DNA of 38,082 nucleotides from Formivibrio sp. (GTDB lineage Bacteria; Pseudomonadota; Gammaproteobacteria; Burkholderiales; Chitinibacteraceae). Shown here one piece after another: positions 1 through 9,335 of this stretch. The first letter of the stretch is position 1, and each line of letters starts with the position of its first letter. The translations under genes were made by a program, and so were the position numbers. Below the pieces are notes generated by a model, which was given only the letters and a program-made list of their open reading frames with translations, was not told the origin of the DNA and did no database searches. Location of the stretch: NCBI GenBank assembly GCA_031291275.1, contig JARLJJ010000217.1, forward strand, positions 1 to 38,082. Reading direction: 5' to 3'.

Positions 1-352
1 CTGCGACTGATCCTGAAGAAGCTGCAGCTTCTTTGTGCCCTATTTCTGGCTTGGCTTTGCCCGCAACTGGATGGAATACAAACCGCCATGCCGGATAAAA
101 CCGGCTTGGCAGCTTGAAAAGTGAATTGTTCAGACCCGACTCAATAGCCATTATCACCGCCGGCATCTCTCCCGCCAAGAATGCTTTGCCGCCCTGGCGC
201 GGATGACACAGGCAAGCCCGTGCTAGGCTGAATGGAAATGTCAATACCTCTCTCGGCAGATGCCCCTGCCACAACGCTTGGCCTACCATGCTGACGATAC
301 GATTATTGTCGGCATGAGCGAATTCGCCATGCCTGCCCAGGAGATATTAGAC
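1..352. other. Upstream flank of nirBD, no confident gene
   Basis: No complete gene is visible here. Bases 3-98 are open on the + strand and end in TAA, so they could be the last 31 codons of a gene entering from the left, but I do not recognise the product. A short perfect hairpin (GCCGG, loop ATAAAA, CCGGC) lies at 91-106 without a following T-run, so I do not call it a terminator. The rest should hold the nirB promoter and leader, but I could not pick a convincing -35/-10 pair. Confidence 0.4.
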
Positions 353-2884
353 ATGTACAAACCCAGGCTCGTGGTGATCGGAAACGGCATGGTGGGCCAC
401 CGTTTTCTTGAAAACCTGATAGATCGCGGCGAGGCCGCCAGCTTCGATATCACGGTGCTGTGCGAAGAACCGCGCCTCGCGTACGACCGGGTGCACCTGT
501 CCTCGTATTTTTCCCACCACACGGCCGAAGAGCTGTCGCTGGTCAAGGAAGGCTATTACGCGCAGCACAATATCAAGGCGCTGATCGGTGAGCGCGCGAT
601 CCTGATCGACCGGGCGAACAAGCTGGTCTCCACCGGACACGGCCTGCAGTTGCCGTATGACAAGCTGGTCATGGCCACGGGGTCGTATCCGTTTTTTCCG
701 CCGATCAAGGGCTTGCAGAATCCCGCCTGTTTCGCCTACCGCACAATCGAAGACTTGAACGCGATCGAATCCTGTGCCCGCCACAGCCAGCGCGGCGCGG
801 TCATCGGCGGCGGCCTGCTCGGGCTGGAAGCCGCTGGTGCGCTCAAATCGCTGGGCGTGGAAACGCACGTGATCGAATTCGCCCCGGTCTTGATGGCGGA
901 GCAGCTCGACCAGATCGGCGGCGAGCAATTGCGCGCCAAGATCGAGGCGATGGGCGTCAGGGTGCACACTGGCAAGAACACGCAGGAACTGTTGCCCGGC
1001 GGGAAAGAAACGCGCAACACGCTGGTGTTTGCCGACGGCAGCACGCTGGGGATCGATTTCGTCGTTGTTTCCGCCGGCGTGCGCCCGGAAGACAAGCTCG
1101 CGCACAAGAGCGGGCTTGCGCTGGCCTCGCGCGGCGGCGTCGCGATCGACGACCACTGCCGCACCTCCGACCAGGACATCTACGCCATCGGCGAATGCGC
1201 GGCCTGGAATGACCGCTTCTTCGGCCTGGTCGCGCCGGGCTACAAGATGGCGCAAGTCGCGGTCGATCACCTGCTGGGCGGGAGCAGCCGCTTCACCGGC
1301 GCGGACATGAGCGCCAAGCTCAAGCTGCTGGGCGTCGAGGTCGGCAGCATCGGCGATGCGCGCGGCAAGACGCCCGGCAGCCGCAGCCATCTTTTCCTCG
1401 ATGAAAAGGAACGCGTCTACAAACGCCTGACCGTTTCCGCCGACGGCAAGCACTTGCTCGGCGCCGTGCTGGTCGGCGACACGGCCGATTACGGCGCGTT
1501 GCTGCAGCTGTGCTTGAACCAAGTCGAACTGCCGGAACACCCCGACGCGCTGATCCTGCCCGGTTACGCTGGTTCGAAAAAACCGGCCCTGGGCGTCGAT
1601 TCGCTGCCGGATTCCGCGCAGATCTGCTCGTGCTTCGATGTGTCGAAAGGCTGCATCACCGGAGCCATCGCCGCTGGGCATACCACGCTGGATGCGATCA
1701 AGAGCGAAACGCGCGCAGGAACCGGCTGCGGCGGCTGCCTTCCGCTGGTGACGCAGATCCTGAATTCGGAGCTGAAAAAACGCGGCGTCGAGGTCAAGAA
1801 CCACCTGTGCGAACACTTCGCCTATTCGCGCCAGGAGCTGTATCACCTGATCCGCGCCGGCGAAATCAAGACCTTCGATGACATGCTGGCGCAGTACGGC
1901 CAGGGCTACGGTTGCGAAATCTGCAAGCCGGCGCTGGGGTCCTTGCTGGCTTCGTGCTGGAACGAATACGTGCTCAAGCCGGAACACGTCAAGTTGCAGG
2001 ACACCAATGACGTTTTCCTCGGCAACATGCAAAAAGACGGCACGTATTCGGTCATCCCGCGCATGCCGGGCGGCGAAGTCACGCCGCAGGGCCTGATGGC
2101 GGTGGCCGAGGTCGCACGCGATTACCGGCTCTATACCAAGATCACCGGCGCGCAGCGCATCGGCCTGTTCGGCGCGCGCAAGGAAGACCTGCCGCAGATC
2201 TGGGAAAAACTCATCGCCGCCGGTTTCGAAACCGGCCATGCCTATGCCAAGTCGCTGCGCATGGTCAAAACCTGCGTCGGCAGTACCTGGTGCCGCTACG
2301 GTGTGCAGGACAGCGTCGGTCTGGGCGTCTTCCTGGAGCATCGCTACAAGGGACTGCGCTCGCCGCACAAGCTCAAGTTCGGCGTCTCGGGCTGCACGCG
2401 CGAATGCGCCGAAGCTCAGGGCAAGGATGTCGGCGTGATCGCGACGGAAAAGGGCTGGAACCTCTACGTGGGCGGCAACGGCGGCATGAAGCCGCGCCAC
2501 GCCGATCTGCTGGCGGCCGATCTGGACCGGGAAACCCTGATCCGCACCATCGACCGCTTTATGATGTTCTACATCCGTACTGCCGACAAACTGCAACGCA
2601 CGGCGGTCTGGCTCGGCAATATGGAAGGCGGCGTGGACTACCTGCGCCAGGTCATCATTGAAGATCGCCTCGGCATTGCCCAGCAACTCGAAGACGATAT
2701 GGCGCGCCTGATCGCCGCGTATGCCTGCGAATGGCAACTCGCCGTGCAGGACGAAGCCGGCTTGCCGCGCTTCCGGCATTTCATCAATTCCCCGGCGCCC
2801 GATCCGTTGGTGCAATCCGTACCCGAACGCCAGCAGCATCGCCCGGCGCGGCCCGATGAACGCAAAGAGGAGGAAACCCCATGA
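353..2884 (+). CDS. nirB: Nitrite reductase [NAD(P)H] large subunit NirB
   Basis: Large subunit of the cytoplasmic siroheme nitrite reductase, which reduces nitrite to ammonium with NADH. The protein is 843 residues, normal for NirB. Visible in order: an FAD-binding GNGMVG motif (residues 10-15); an NAD-binding GGGLLG motif near 150-156; a BFD-like [2Fe-2S] region with CSC near 425 and GTGCGGC near 456-462; a second Cys pair in GYGCEICKP near 520; and the siroheme/[4Fe-4S] ligands in TCVGSTWC (about 640-646) and SGCTREC (about 680-684). The frame is open from 260, but ATG 353 is chosen because AGGAG sits 9 bases upstream and the encoded MYKPRLVVIG matches the family N-terminus. The stop overlaps nirD by four bases (ATGA), so the pair is translationally coupled. 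No nitrate reductase or transporter gene is in view, so an assimilatory or detoxifying role cannot be decided. Confidence 0.97.
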   Translation: MYKPRLVVIGNGMVGHRFLENLIDRGEAASFDITVLCEEPRLAYDRVHLSSYFSHHTAEELSLVKEGYYAQHNIKALIGERAILIDRANKLVSTGHGLQLPYDKLVMATGSYPFFPPIKGLQNPACFAYRTIEDLNAIESCARHSQRGAVIGGGLLGLEAAGALKSLGVETHVIEFAPVLMAEQLDQIGGEQLRAKIEAMGVRVHTGKNTQELLPGGKETRNTLVFADGSTLGIDFVVVSAGVRPEDKLAHKSGLALASRGGVAIDDHCRTSDQDIYAIGECAAWNDRFFGLVAPGYKMAQVAVDHLLGGSSRFTGADMSAKLKLLGVEVGSIGDARGKTPGSRSHLFLDEKERVYKRLTVSADGKHLLGAVLVGDTADYGALLQLCLNQVELPEHPDALILPGYAGSKKPALGVDSLPDSAQICSCFDVSKGCITGAIAAGHTTLDAIKSETRAGTGCGGCLPLVTQILNSELKKRGVEVKNHLCEHFAYSRQELYHLIRAGEIKTFDDMLAQYGQGYGCEICKPALGSLLASCWNEYVLKPEHVKLQDTNDVFLGNMQKDGTYSVIPRMPGGEVTPQGLMAVAEVARDYRLYTKITGAQRIGLFGARKEDLPQIWEKLIAAGFETGHAYAKSLRMVKTCVGSTWCRYGVQDSVGLGVFLEHRYKGLRSPHKLKFGVSGCTRECAEAQGKDVGVIATEKGWNLYVGGNGGMKPRHADLLAADLDRETLIRTIDRFMMFYIRTADKLQRTAVWLGNMEGGVDYLRQVIIEDRLGIAQQLEDDMARLIAAYACEWQLAVQDEAGLPRFRHFINSPAPDPLVQSVPERQQHRPARPDERKEEETP

Positions 2885-3216
2885 AAACCGCGCTCGATAT
2901 CTGCGCCCTGGAAGACATCGTTCCCGGCACCGGCGTTTGCGCGCTGGCAGCCGGGCGCCAGATCGCCATTTTCCGCCCGCGGGCTGACGACGCGCTGTAT
3001 GCGCTGGACAACATCGACCCGTTTGCGCAGGCCAGCGTGCTGTCGCGCGGCCTGATCTGCGAGCATGACGGCGAGCTGTGGGTCGCCAGTCCGCTGAAGA
3101 AGCAGCATTTCCGCCTGAAAGACGGTGCTTGCCTGGAAGCGCCGGAGAAATCCATCCAGTCCTTCGCGGTTGAGGTTCAGGATGGCAGGGTCCGGCTGCT
3201 TATTTCACCCGGTTAA
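2881..3216 (+). CDS. nirD: Nitrite reductase [NAD(P)H] small subunit NirD
   Basis: Small subunit partner of NirB. The 111-residue protein has the Rieske-like fold signature of NirD, with the stretch GLICEHDGELWVASPLKKQHF in the place where true Rieske proteins carry their two Cys-His cluster-binding loops. The paired CxH...CxxH ligands are absent, as is usual for NirD, so it should not bind a [2Fe-2S] cluster. The start ATG overlaps the nirB stop (ATGA), with GAGGAGGA just upstream. Assignment rests mainly on this context plus length. Confidence 0.93.
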   Translation: MKTALDICALEDIVPGTGVCALAAGRQIAIFRPRADDALYALDNIDPFAQASVLSRGLICEHDGELWVASPLKKQHFRLKDGACLEAPEKSIQSFAVEVQDGRVRLLISPG

Positions 3217-3363
3217 GCCTCGCAGCGCCCTGGTCGTTTCGGGCGGACGGATCCGGTTTTCTGCCGCTCGCGCCGCTTGCGCTACAAATCCGCGCCGATC
3301 AGGGTAAAATCACGCCTTTTGCGGCACGACTATCTCCTGCGGCAGTACAGTAAAAGGAATCCC

Positions 3364-4455
3364 ATGAGTCTCAAATGCGGCATCGTTGGATTGCCCAACG
3401 TCGGCAAGTCCACGCTTTTCAATGCGCTCACCAAAGCCGGCATCGAAGCATCCAACTATCCTTTCTGCACCATCGAGCCGAACGTCGGCATCGTTGAAGT
3501 GCCTGACCCGCGTATGCAGCAGCTGGCCGAGATCGTGAAGCCACAACGCATGCAGCCTGCCATTGTCGAATTTGTCGATATTGCCGGTCTGGTTGCCGGT
3601 GCGTCAAAAGGTGAAGGTCTGGGCAACCAGTTCCTGGCCAACATCCGCGAAACCGACGCCATCGTGAACGTGGTGCGCTGTTTCGACGATGAAAATGTGG
3701 TGCACGTTGCCGGCCGCGTCGATCCGATCGCCGACATCGAAACCATCCTCACCGAGCTTGCGCTGGCCGACATGTCGGCCGTGGAAAAAGCCATCGTGCG
3801 CGAAAACAAGAAGGCCCGCTCCGGCGACAAGGACGCGCAGAAATTCGTCGCGCTGCTTGAAACCATGCTGCCACACCTGAACCAAGGCTTGCCTGCGCGC
3901 ACCCTGAAGCTCACGGCTGAAGACCTGGTGCTGCTCAAGCCGCTGTGCCTGATGACGCTGAAACCAGCCATGTACGTGGGTAATGTGAAAGAAGACGGCT
4001 TTGAAAACAACCCGCACCTGGATCGTCTGCGCGAGCACGCCGCCAAGGAAGGTGCGCCGGTCGTTGCCCTGTGCGCGCAGATCGAATCTGAACTCGCTGA
4101 TCTGGACGAAGAAGACAAGCTCGCCTTCCTCGCCGACATCGGCCTCTCTGAACCCGGCCTGAACCGCCTGATTCGCGTGGGTTACGACTTGCTCGGCCTG
4201 CAGACCTACTTCACCGCTGGTGTTAAGGAAGTGCGCGCCTGGACCATCCACAAGGGCGACACCGCACCGCAAGCGGCCGGTGTGATCCACACCGATTTCG
4301 AGAAGGGTTTCATCCGCGCGCAAACTATTGCTTTCAACGATTTCATCCAGTTCAAGGGTGAGCAAGGTGCGAAGGAAGCCGGCAAGATGCGCGCCGAAGG
4401 CAAAGAGTATGTGGTAAAAGATGGCGACGTACTCAATTTCCTGTTTAACGTCTAA
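3364..4455 (+). CDS. ychF: Redox-regulated ATPase/GTPase YchF (OBG-like)
   Basis: Universal OBG-family P-loop nucleotidase that associates with ribosomes and is implicated in the oxidative stress response; YchF binds ATP in preference to GTP. The 363 residues equal the usual family length. Visible are the P-loop GLPNVGKS (9-16), the G3-like [10 protein letters not shown], the YchF-specific NVKE in place of the usual NKxD, and a C-terminal TGS-like domain ending in [10 protein letters not shown]. The frame is open 29 codons further upstream, but ATG 3364 has AAGGA seven bases before it and gives the conserved [12 protein letters not shown] start. It appears to be its own transcription unit: a TAAAAT box lies at 3305-3310 and a strong terminator follows the gene. 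Confidence 0.98.
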   Translation: MSLKCGIVGLPNVGKSTLFNALTKAGIEASNYPFCTIEPNVGIVEVPDPRMQQLAEIVKPQRMQPAIVEFVDIAGLVAGASKGEGLGNQFLANIRETDAIVNVVRCFDDENVVHVAGRVDPIADIETILTELALADMSAVEKAIVRENKKARSGDKDAQKFVALLETMLPHLNQGLPARTLKLTAEDLVLLKPLCLMTLKPAMYVGNVKEDGFENNPHLDRLREHAAKEGAPVVALCAQIESELADLDEEDKLAFLADIGLSEPGLNRLIRVGYDLLGLQTYFTAGVKEVRAWTIHKGDTAPQAAGVIHTDFEKGFIRAQTIAFNDFIQFKGEQGAKEAGKMRAEGKEYVVKDGDVLNFLFNV

Positions 4456-4505
4456 GGGCGTCTATTTACCCTGCTTGAAAAATGGAACCAGCAAATAACA
4501 CGCTT

Positions 4506-4534
4506 AAAAGCCGCATGGATATGCGGCTTTTTTT
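4506..4534 (+). terminator. Rho-independent terminator after ychF
   Basis: Stem AAAAGCCGCAT / ATGCGGCTTTT with a GGAT loop, followed by eight T's in total. The A-rich left arm means it could also work from the other strand, but no gene converges on it. Confidence 0.93.
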
Positions 4535-5078
4535 ATACCTTATCGATTGCGGTAACGTCCGTGTGAATGTCTTTCGACACGCTTTTACCGGGGAAATTCG
4601 TGATTATGTTCGCTGGGACACATACGGAAAAATATTAAACGTGTAAGTTCGCCTAGTCGATTCTGTCTGCGTGTATGAATGTGCTTGGTTGACCTCCCAA
4701 TGAAAATGGGTTTGCGTTCCGTTGTGGGGCGTAAGAATAACTGGCTGCACCTGAATGGGCTAACTGCTGCAACGCTGCAGGCTTTATTGGTTGAATTCAA
4801 CTTATCCATATTTAGTAAGTGGTTAATTTTCTTGCATTAAATAGCGGCGAATCATGCTTGTGCATGGATTTTGCTTTAATCTAGATCAAGTAAAGGCTGT
4901 TTTGTGTGATGTGTGCGGCAAAAAAGTAGCGCTGATGGTCATGGCATATGCTGCAGGGCGCGGTTATAGCGCACCTTGGAATGAATCGAATGCATGCCTG
5001 GTGATGGAGTGGTTACTGCGTAATAGGGACTAAGGAGATTTTCCTGAGTGACCGGATCTGACCTTCTAGGGGGTGAAA
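4535..5078. other. Intergenic region ahead of the EPS locus
   Basis: About 540 bases, AT-rich toward the right, between the ychF terminator and the first EPS-locus gene. Short open frames exist on both strands (for example 4585-4809 minus and 4700-4837 plus), but they lack ribosome binding sites and recognisable protein character. The region should hold the EPS promoter and its operators. I did not find a -24/-12 (RpoN) pair or a convincing -35/-10 pair. A long leader is possible. Confidence 0.5.
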
Positions 5079-6275
5079 ATGCATACAAGAAAAAAACACA
5101 TGCTGGCCATGATGGCAGTTTCAATGGGCATGATTGGTTTGACCCATGCGGCAGATACCGTATCTGAAGAAATCGCTCCTGATGGTGCGATGAAAGCCGG
5201 ACCTTTTTATCTCTATCCAACAATCAAAACCGGCCTTGGCTACACCGATAATGTGACTAACGCGGCAAGCAATACCACGTCGTCCAGCATACTGACCGTG
5301 GCGCCTGCCGTTGCCCTTAAATACCGAGTGGCGGGCGATGAGTACCAAGTGGGCTATGCCGGTGCCTATACCCGGTATATGCGCTCATCGAGCGATGACA
5401 TCGATCGCCATGAGTTCCAAGCTCAAGCCAATAATGTCTACAGTGAGCGTGCCCGTTCACAATTCAAGGCTACGGCCACGTGGGATGCGGATGCGCGCGG
5501 CTCGACCGACCGCGCCGTATCCAGCGAACCGGATCGCTACCGCACCTATGGTGTGAATGGTCTGTTTGTTTATGGTGCAAAAGAAGCGACGGGGGGCCTG
5601 GAAGGTGAACTGGGCTATCGGAACAAACGTTATTTAAATAATCGAACGCAGACAGCCAGCTCGGATGTGGATTTTTTTGATGCTACGGGTCGTTTTTTCT
5701 ATCGGGTTGCCCCCAGTACACGCAGTTTTGTTGAACTAGGTTATACGGGGATTAATTACACCTCGGCGAGTTCAATTCAGGATGGCTCCGAATCCCGGGC
5801 CATGCTGGGTGTGACTTGGGATGCCACTGCGGCCACCAGCGGGACCTTGAAGCTGGGGGGAATGAAAAAGCGTTTTGACAATGCCAGTATCGAGAGCCGA
5901 AACAGTCTGATCTGGGAAGCCCTCGTTAGGTGGAAGCCACGTAGCTATTCCACGTTCGAATTGAAGACGGGCAGCAAACCCGCCGAATCCACAGGCCAAG
6001 GCGATTTCGTCGATAACAGTTACATCGGCCTGAACTGGGAACATAAATGGTCTGATCGTTTTACGTCCCAATTGGGTTACGACTATACCCACAGCCAATA
6101 TCGGGGTGTCAGTCGTACCGACAATACAGGCGTGCTCGGTGCTGACGTGACCTATCTGTTCCGCCGCTGGGTTTCGTTTTCAGTGGATTACAGCCATGAC
6201 CAACGCAGCTCGACTTTGGCCGATCAAAAGTACAGGAAAAACGTGGTTATGTTGAATGCCCGCTTTAGTTTGTAA
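5079..6275 (+). CDS. EpsL-like outer-membrane beta-barrel protein of EPS locus
   Basis: A 398-residue exported protein with a signal peptide (basic N-terminus, hydrophobic core, cleavage likely after THA-A near residue 25). The rest is a series of alternating hydrophobic/polar strands rich in Tyr, Gly, Ser and Thr, ending in NVVMLNARFSL with the terminal aromatic pattern of outer-membrane barrels. It resembles the putative beta-barrel porin 2 / EpsL family found in methanolan-type EPS clusters, where it is thought to help export polymer. ATG 5079 is preferred over GTG 5073, because the AGGGGG ribosome binding site (5068-5073) would overlap the GTG. It is the first gene of the EPS locus. A general porin role is the alternative. 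Confidence 0.8.
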   Translation: MHTRKKHMLAMMAVSMGMIGLTHAADTVSEEIAPDGAMKAGPFYLYPTIKTGLGYTDNVTNAASNTTSSSILTVAPAVALKYRVAGDEYQVGYAGAYTRYMRSSSDDIDRHEFQAQANNVYSERARSQFKATATWDADARGSTDRAVSSEPDRYRTYGVNGLFVYGAKEATGGLEGELGYRNKRYLNNRTQTASSDVDFFDATGRFFYRVAPSTRSFVELGYTGINYTSASSIQDGSESRAMLGVTWDATAATSGTLKLGGMKKRFDNASIESRNSLIWEALVRWKPRSYSTFELKTGSKPAESTGQGDFVDNSYIGLNWEHKWSDRFTSQLGYDYTHSQYRGVSRTDNTGVLGADVTYLFRRWVSFSVDYSHDQRSSTLADQKYRKNVVMLNARFSL

Positions 6276-6491
6276 GCGGATTTTCATCAGGGATGACATG
6301 CATTTAATGGGGCGGGTAAAGAGATATCAAGTTTGACATTTAGATAGCAAAAACAGAATCCAGAAGGGGTTTGCATACGCTGGGATCATATTTCGCGAAT
6401 GGGTCATGCAAATCTATCAGGGCTGTTCAGGATCGATTTATCCACTCGTTTTTAGTTTTTAACCACGCTGTTAACTATGGAAAACGCCGGC

Positions 6492-7043
6492 ATGATCCGT
6501 CATATAGCAAAGCTATTCGCCTTCCTGCTCTTGTTCAGTTTGACAATGTTTTGTCGCGCTGAAGAAACTGCCAGTTCACTCTCCTCCTATAAGTTAGGCG
6601 TGGGGGATGTCATCAGTATTTCGGTCCTGGGCGAGGACGAGCTAGCCCGCGATAAGATACGCCTGACTGATGCTGGCACCATTTCCTTTCCGGTACTGGG
6701 GGAAGTCCGGGTTTTGGGGCTGACCTTGGGCGAGGTGGAAAAGACCATTACCGAAGGCTTGAAAAAGGGATACCTGCTTAACCCGCAAGTCTCCGCACAG
6801 TTGGATGAATACCGGCCGTTTTTTGTCAACGGAATGGTGGAAAAACCTGGTGGCTATCCCTATCAACCCGGACTGACAGTCCGTAAGGCCGCATCGATTG
6901 CCGGTGGGTTGAAAGAGCGTGCATCCCTAAGTGGCATATTCGTCATCCATGCCAGCGATACGTCGCAAAAACCAGTCAAAGTCGATTTGAATGCGCCGGT
7001 CATGCCTGGCGACACTGTCATTATTGAGCAAAGTTTTTTCTGA
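6492..7043 (+). CDS. Polysaccharide export protein (Wza/EpsA-like, short form)
   Basis: A periplasmic or outer-membrane export component of 183 residues. A clear signal peptide (MIRHIAKLF, then a Leu/Phe core, ending in CRA) precedes a Poly_export domain beginning YKLGVGDVISISVLGEDEL (about 33-51) and one SLBB-like repeat (FVNGMVEKPGGYPYQPGLTV). It is about half the length of Wza and lacks the C-terminal helix that forms the outer-membrane pore. The neighbouring barrel protein may therefore supply the outer-membrane channel. There is no proper lipobox (the residues before the Cys are TMF). ATG 6492 has a weak GGAAAA site and gives a sensible signal peptide; ATG 6477 has no ribosome binding site. 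Confidence 0.86.
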   Translation: MIRHIAKLFAFLLLFSLTMFCRAEETASSLSSYKLGVGDVISISVLGEDELARDKIRLTDAGTISFPVLGEVRVLGLTLGEVEKTITEGLKKGYLLNPQVSAQLDEYRPFFVNGMVEKPGGYPYQPGLTVRKAASIAGGLKERASLSGIFVIHASDTSQKPVKVDLNAPVMPGDTVIIEQSFF

Positions 7044-7094
7044 ACGGGCTGAATCACAAGCCGAACAGCATCAATTACAGAAAATAGGGACAGT

Positions 7095-9332
7095 ATGATT
7101 TCGAACCAACAACACTCAAATGGCGTCAGTGCCATCAACCGCCCGTTTGTTGCCCTGGCCAGCAATGGCAATCTGGATTTCATTGCGTTCTGGCGACTTA
7201 TCAGCAAGTACAAATGGCGTATCTTGCTGTTGGGCTTGTGTACGGGTCTTGCCGCCTTTTTGATCAGTATGAGCATCGCCCCGGTTTACCAGGCGACTGC
7301 TGTAGTACTGATTGAATCCAGCAAGCCCCAGGCAATTACATCGATACAAGATGTTTATGCCGGGGTAACCCCGACGAGCGAATTTTTTCAGACCCAGGCA
7401 GAAATTCTGAAATCACGGGAAGTGGCAACCAGTGCGATCAAAAAACTCAAGTTGTGGGAGCACCCAGGCTATGACCCACGCAAGGTCAAGGCCCCGATTT
7501 ATCGGTCGGTACTGAATTATTTCGGCATTTCAAAAACGGTTGTTCCCGAGTGGGATGAAGATACCCTTGCCAGAACGGTTTACCAATCCATTGCCGCGCG
7601 CAATCAAATCAATGTGGATTTGATTAAAGGGAGTCAACTGGTTCAGGTTTCGTTTGAATCAACGGATCGGCAAGTGGCGGCTGACATGGCCAATGCGATT
7701 GCTGAAGCATTTATTAACAGCGACCGCGAATCCCGCTTTGCCATGACTCAGCAAGCGAGTGCCTGGGTGCAGGATCACATAAAGGGATTGCGCGATACCT
7801 TGGACCAATCCGAAGCTCGTTTACAGAGCTATCGCGAAAAACAAGGCGTGATTTCGATGGATGGCTCTTCGGGCGGAGGGGCCGCCAAGATGATTGAGGC
7901 CGTCAACCAGAAATTGATTGATGCACGGCTGCATCTGGCTGAAGCTCAAAATACCTATGAGCAGATACACGGGGCAAATCCTGATGCGCTGTTATCCATG
8001 CCAACCATTATTCAAAACCCGGTAATTCGGGATGCGCACAAGCAATTGCAGGATGCCGAACGCAATTATTCGGATTTATCGCAGCGATATGGTCCGGCGC
8101 ACCCCAAAATGATTCAGGCCAAGGACCAATTAAAAATTGCCAAGGAGCAATTGGCCAAGTCGATTGATATTCTGGTGGCCACGGCAAAGCATGAGTTCGA
8201 TGTGTCGCAAGCGACAGAGCGCAGCCTGGAGCAAACACTCGCTTCGGCCAAAGGTAGTGTATTGGTGCTTAATCGCAAGGAGATTGGTCTGGATGCGTTG
8301 ACGCGTGAAGTGGCAACTAACCGCCAGCTCTATGATCTTTTCATGAGCAAGTCCAAGGAAAATAGTGCAACGCAAGACATGCAAGCCAGTGTCGGCCGCG
8401 TGGTGGATCCAGCTCAAATACCGGGAAATTCCATCCGGCCCAAAACGGCGATGAACGTGGTTCTGGCTGCATTCTTGGGCCTGTTCCTGGGCGTGGGTAT
8501 AACCTTGCTGCGAGCTGTGCTGGATAACACGCTCAAGAATGGCGCGGATGTCGAAAATCGTCTGCGTCAGCACCTGCTAGCCGCTTTGCCCGTACTCGAT
8601 AAGGCTGCGCGCCAAAATGCCGGCATGGTGATGCAGTACGAACCGCACTCCCAATATGCGGAAGGAATCCGGACCATCCGAACCGGCGTGCTGCTGTCTG
8701 CACTGGATCAGGAAAAGCGGGTGCTGCTGGTGACTTCCAGCTTGCAAGGGGAAGGCAAAACCACGCTGGCATCGAATTTGGCGCTTGCGCATGCGCAGAC
8801 TCAAAAAACATTGTTGATCGATGCCGATATGCGCAAGCCATCGGTATCCAGCAAGCTGGAACGTGACCCGACTCACTTGGGCTTGTCAGACTTGATTGCT
8901 GGCCAAGCTACCTTGAGTGATGTGCTGCAAACGATGCCGGAAACCAGCTTGTCACTTATTTCTGCCGGCACTTTGCCACCCAATCCACTGGAATTACTGC
9001 TCTCCAAACGATTCCTGAGTCTGTTGGCGGCGTTAAAAGAACAATTTGAAGTGATTGTGATTGATAGTCCGCCGGTTGAGTTGGTCAGCGATGCCCTGGT
9101 GCTGGCGCCATTATGCAGCAGCGTGATTTATGTTACCCGCGCGCAGCAAACTCCGATTCCGTTGATCAAAAAATGTCTGGCACGGCTAAGTCAAAGCAAC
9201 TGTGCGGTGATGGGCATCGTGCTGAATCAGGCCCTTGCCAAAAAGCAGGAGGACTATGAGGTTCTGGCTAAAGGCAAGCATGGCTACGGTCTTTATGGGA
9301 TGCAGGGCAAGCTTGGCAAGAGCAAGGCATAA
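7095..9332 (+). CDS. Polysaccharide co-polymerase with tyrosine autokinase (Wzc-like)
   Basis: Inner-membrane protein of 745 residues that sets chain length and couples polymerisation to export. The N-terminal Wzz domain has a first membrane helix near residues 40-60. A long coiled-coil periplasmic region follows (about 200-430). A second helix lies near 450-475, preceded by the proline-rich PGNSIRPKTAMN typical of this family. The C-terminal BY-kinase domain has Walker A SLQGEGKTT (about 549-557), Walker A' LLIDADMRKP (about 573-582) and Walker B VIVIDSPP (about 652-659). The tail has three tyrosines (721, 731, 734) as the autophosphorylation cluster. Kinase and Wzz parts are fused, as in Wzc, rather than split as in CpsC/CpsD. 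The cognate phosphatase follows three bases downstream. Confidence 0.95.
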   Translation: MISNQQHSNGVSAINRPFVALASNGNLDFIAFWRLISKYKWRILLLGLCTGLAAFLISMSIAPVYQATAVVLIESSKPQAITSIQDVYAGVTPTSEFFQTQAEILKSREVATSAIKKLKLWEHPGYDPRKVKAPIYRSVLNYFGISKTVVPEWDEDTLARTVYQSIAARNQINVDLIKGSQLVQVSFESTDRQVAADMANAIAEAFINSDRESRFAMTQQASAWVQDHIKGLRDTLDQSEARLQSYREKQGVISMDGSSGGGAAKMIEAVNQKLIDARLHLAEAQNTYEQIHGANPDALLSMPTIIQNPVIRDAHKQLQDAERNYSDLSQRYGPAHPKMIQAKDQLKIAKEQLAKSIDILVATAKHEFDVSQATERSLEQTLASAKGSVLVLNRKEIGLDALTREVATNRQLYDLFMSKSKENSATQDMQASVGRVVDPAQIPGNSIRPKTAMNVVLAAFLGLFLGVGITLLRAVLDNTLKNGADVENRLRQHLLAALPVLDKAARQNAGMVMQYEPHSQYAEGIRTIRTGVLLSALDQEKRVLLVTSSLQGEGKTTLASNLALAHAQTQKTLLIDADMRKPSVSSKLERDPTHLGLSDLIAGQATLSDVLQTMPETSLSLISAGTLPPNPLELLLSKRFLSLLAALKEQFEVIVIDSPPVELVSDALVLAPLCSSVIYVTRAQQTPIPLIKKCLARLSQSNCAVMGIVLNQALAKKQEDYEVLAKGKHGYGLYGMQGKLGKSKA

Positions 9333-9335
9333 GCG

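Noticed and set aside
91..106. Terminator before nirB
   Set aside because: GCCGG/CCGGC forms a short hairpin, but no T-run follows it.
347..2839. 830-codon open frame antisense to nirB
   Set aside because: It lies fully opposite a well-conserved NirB with intact cofactor motifs. Long antisense frames are common in GC-rich genes, and its composition (rich in Arg, Ala, Gln, His) is typical of such shadows.
4585..4809. 74-codon minus-strand frame in the ychF-EPS gap
   Set aside because: No ribosome binding site, no recognisable domain, and atypical composition.
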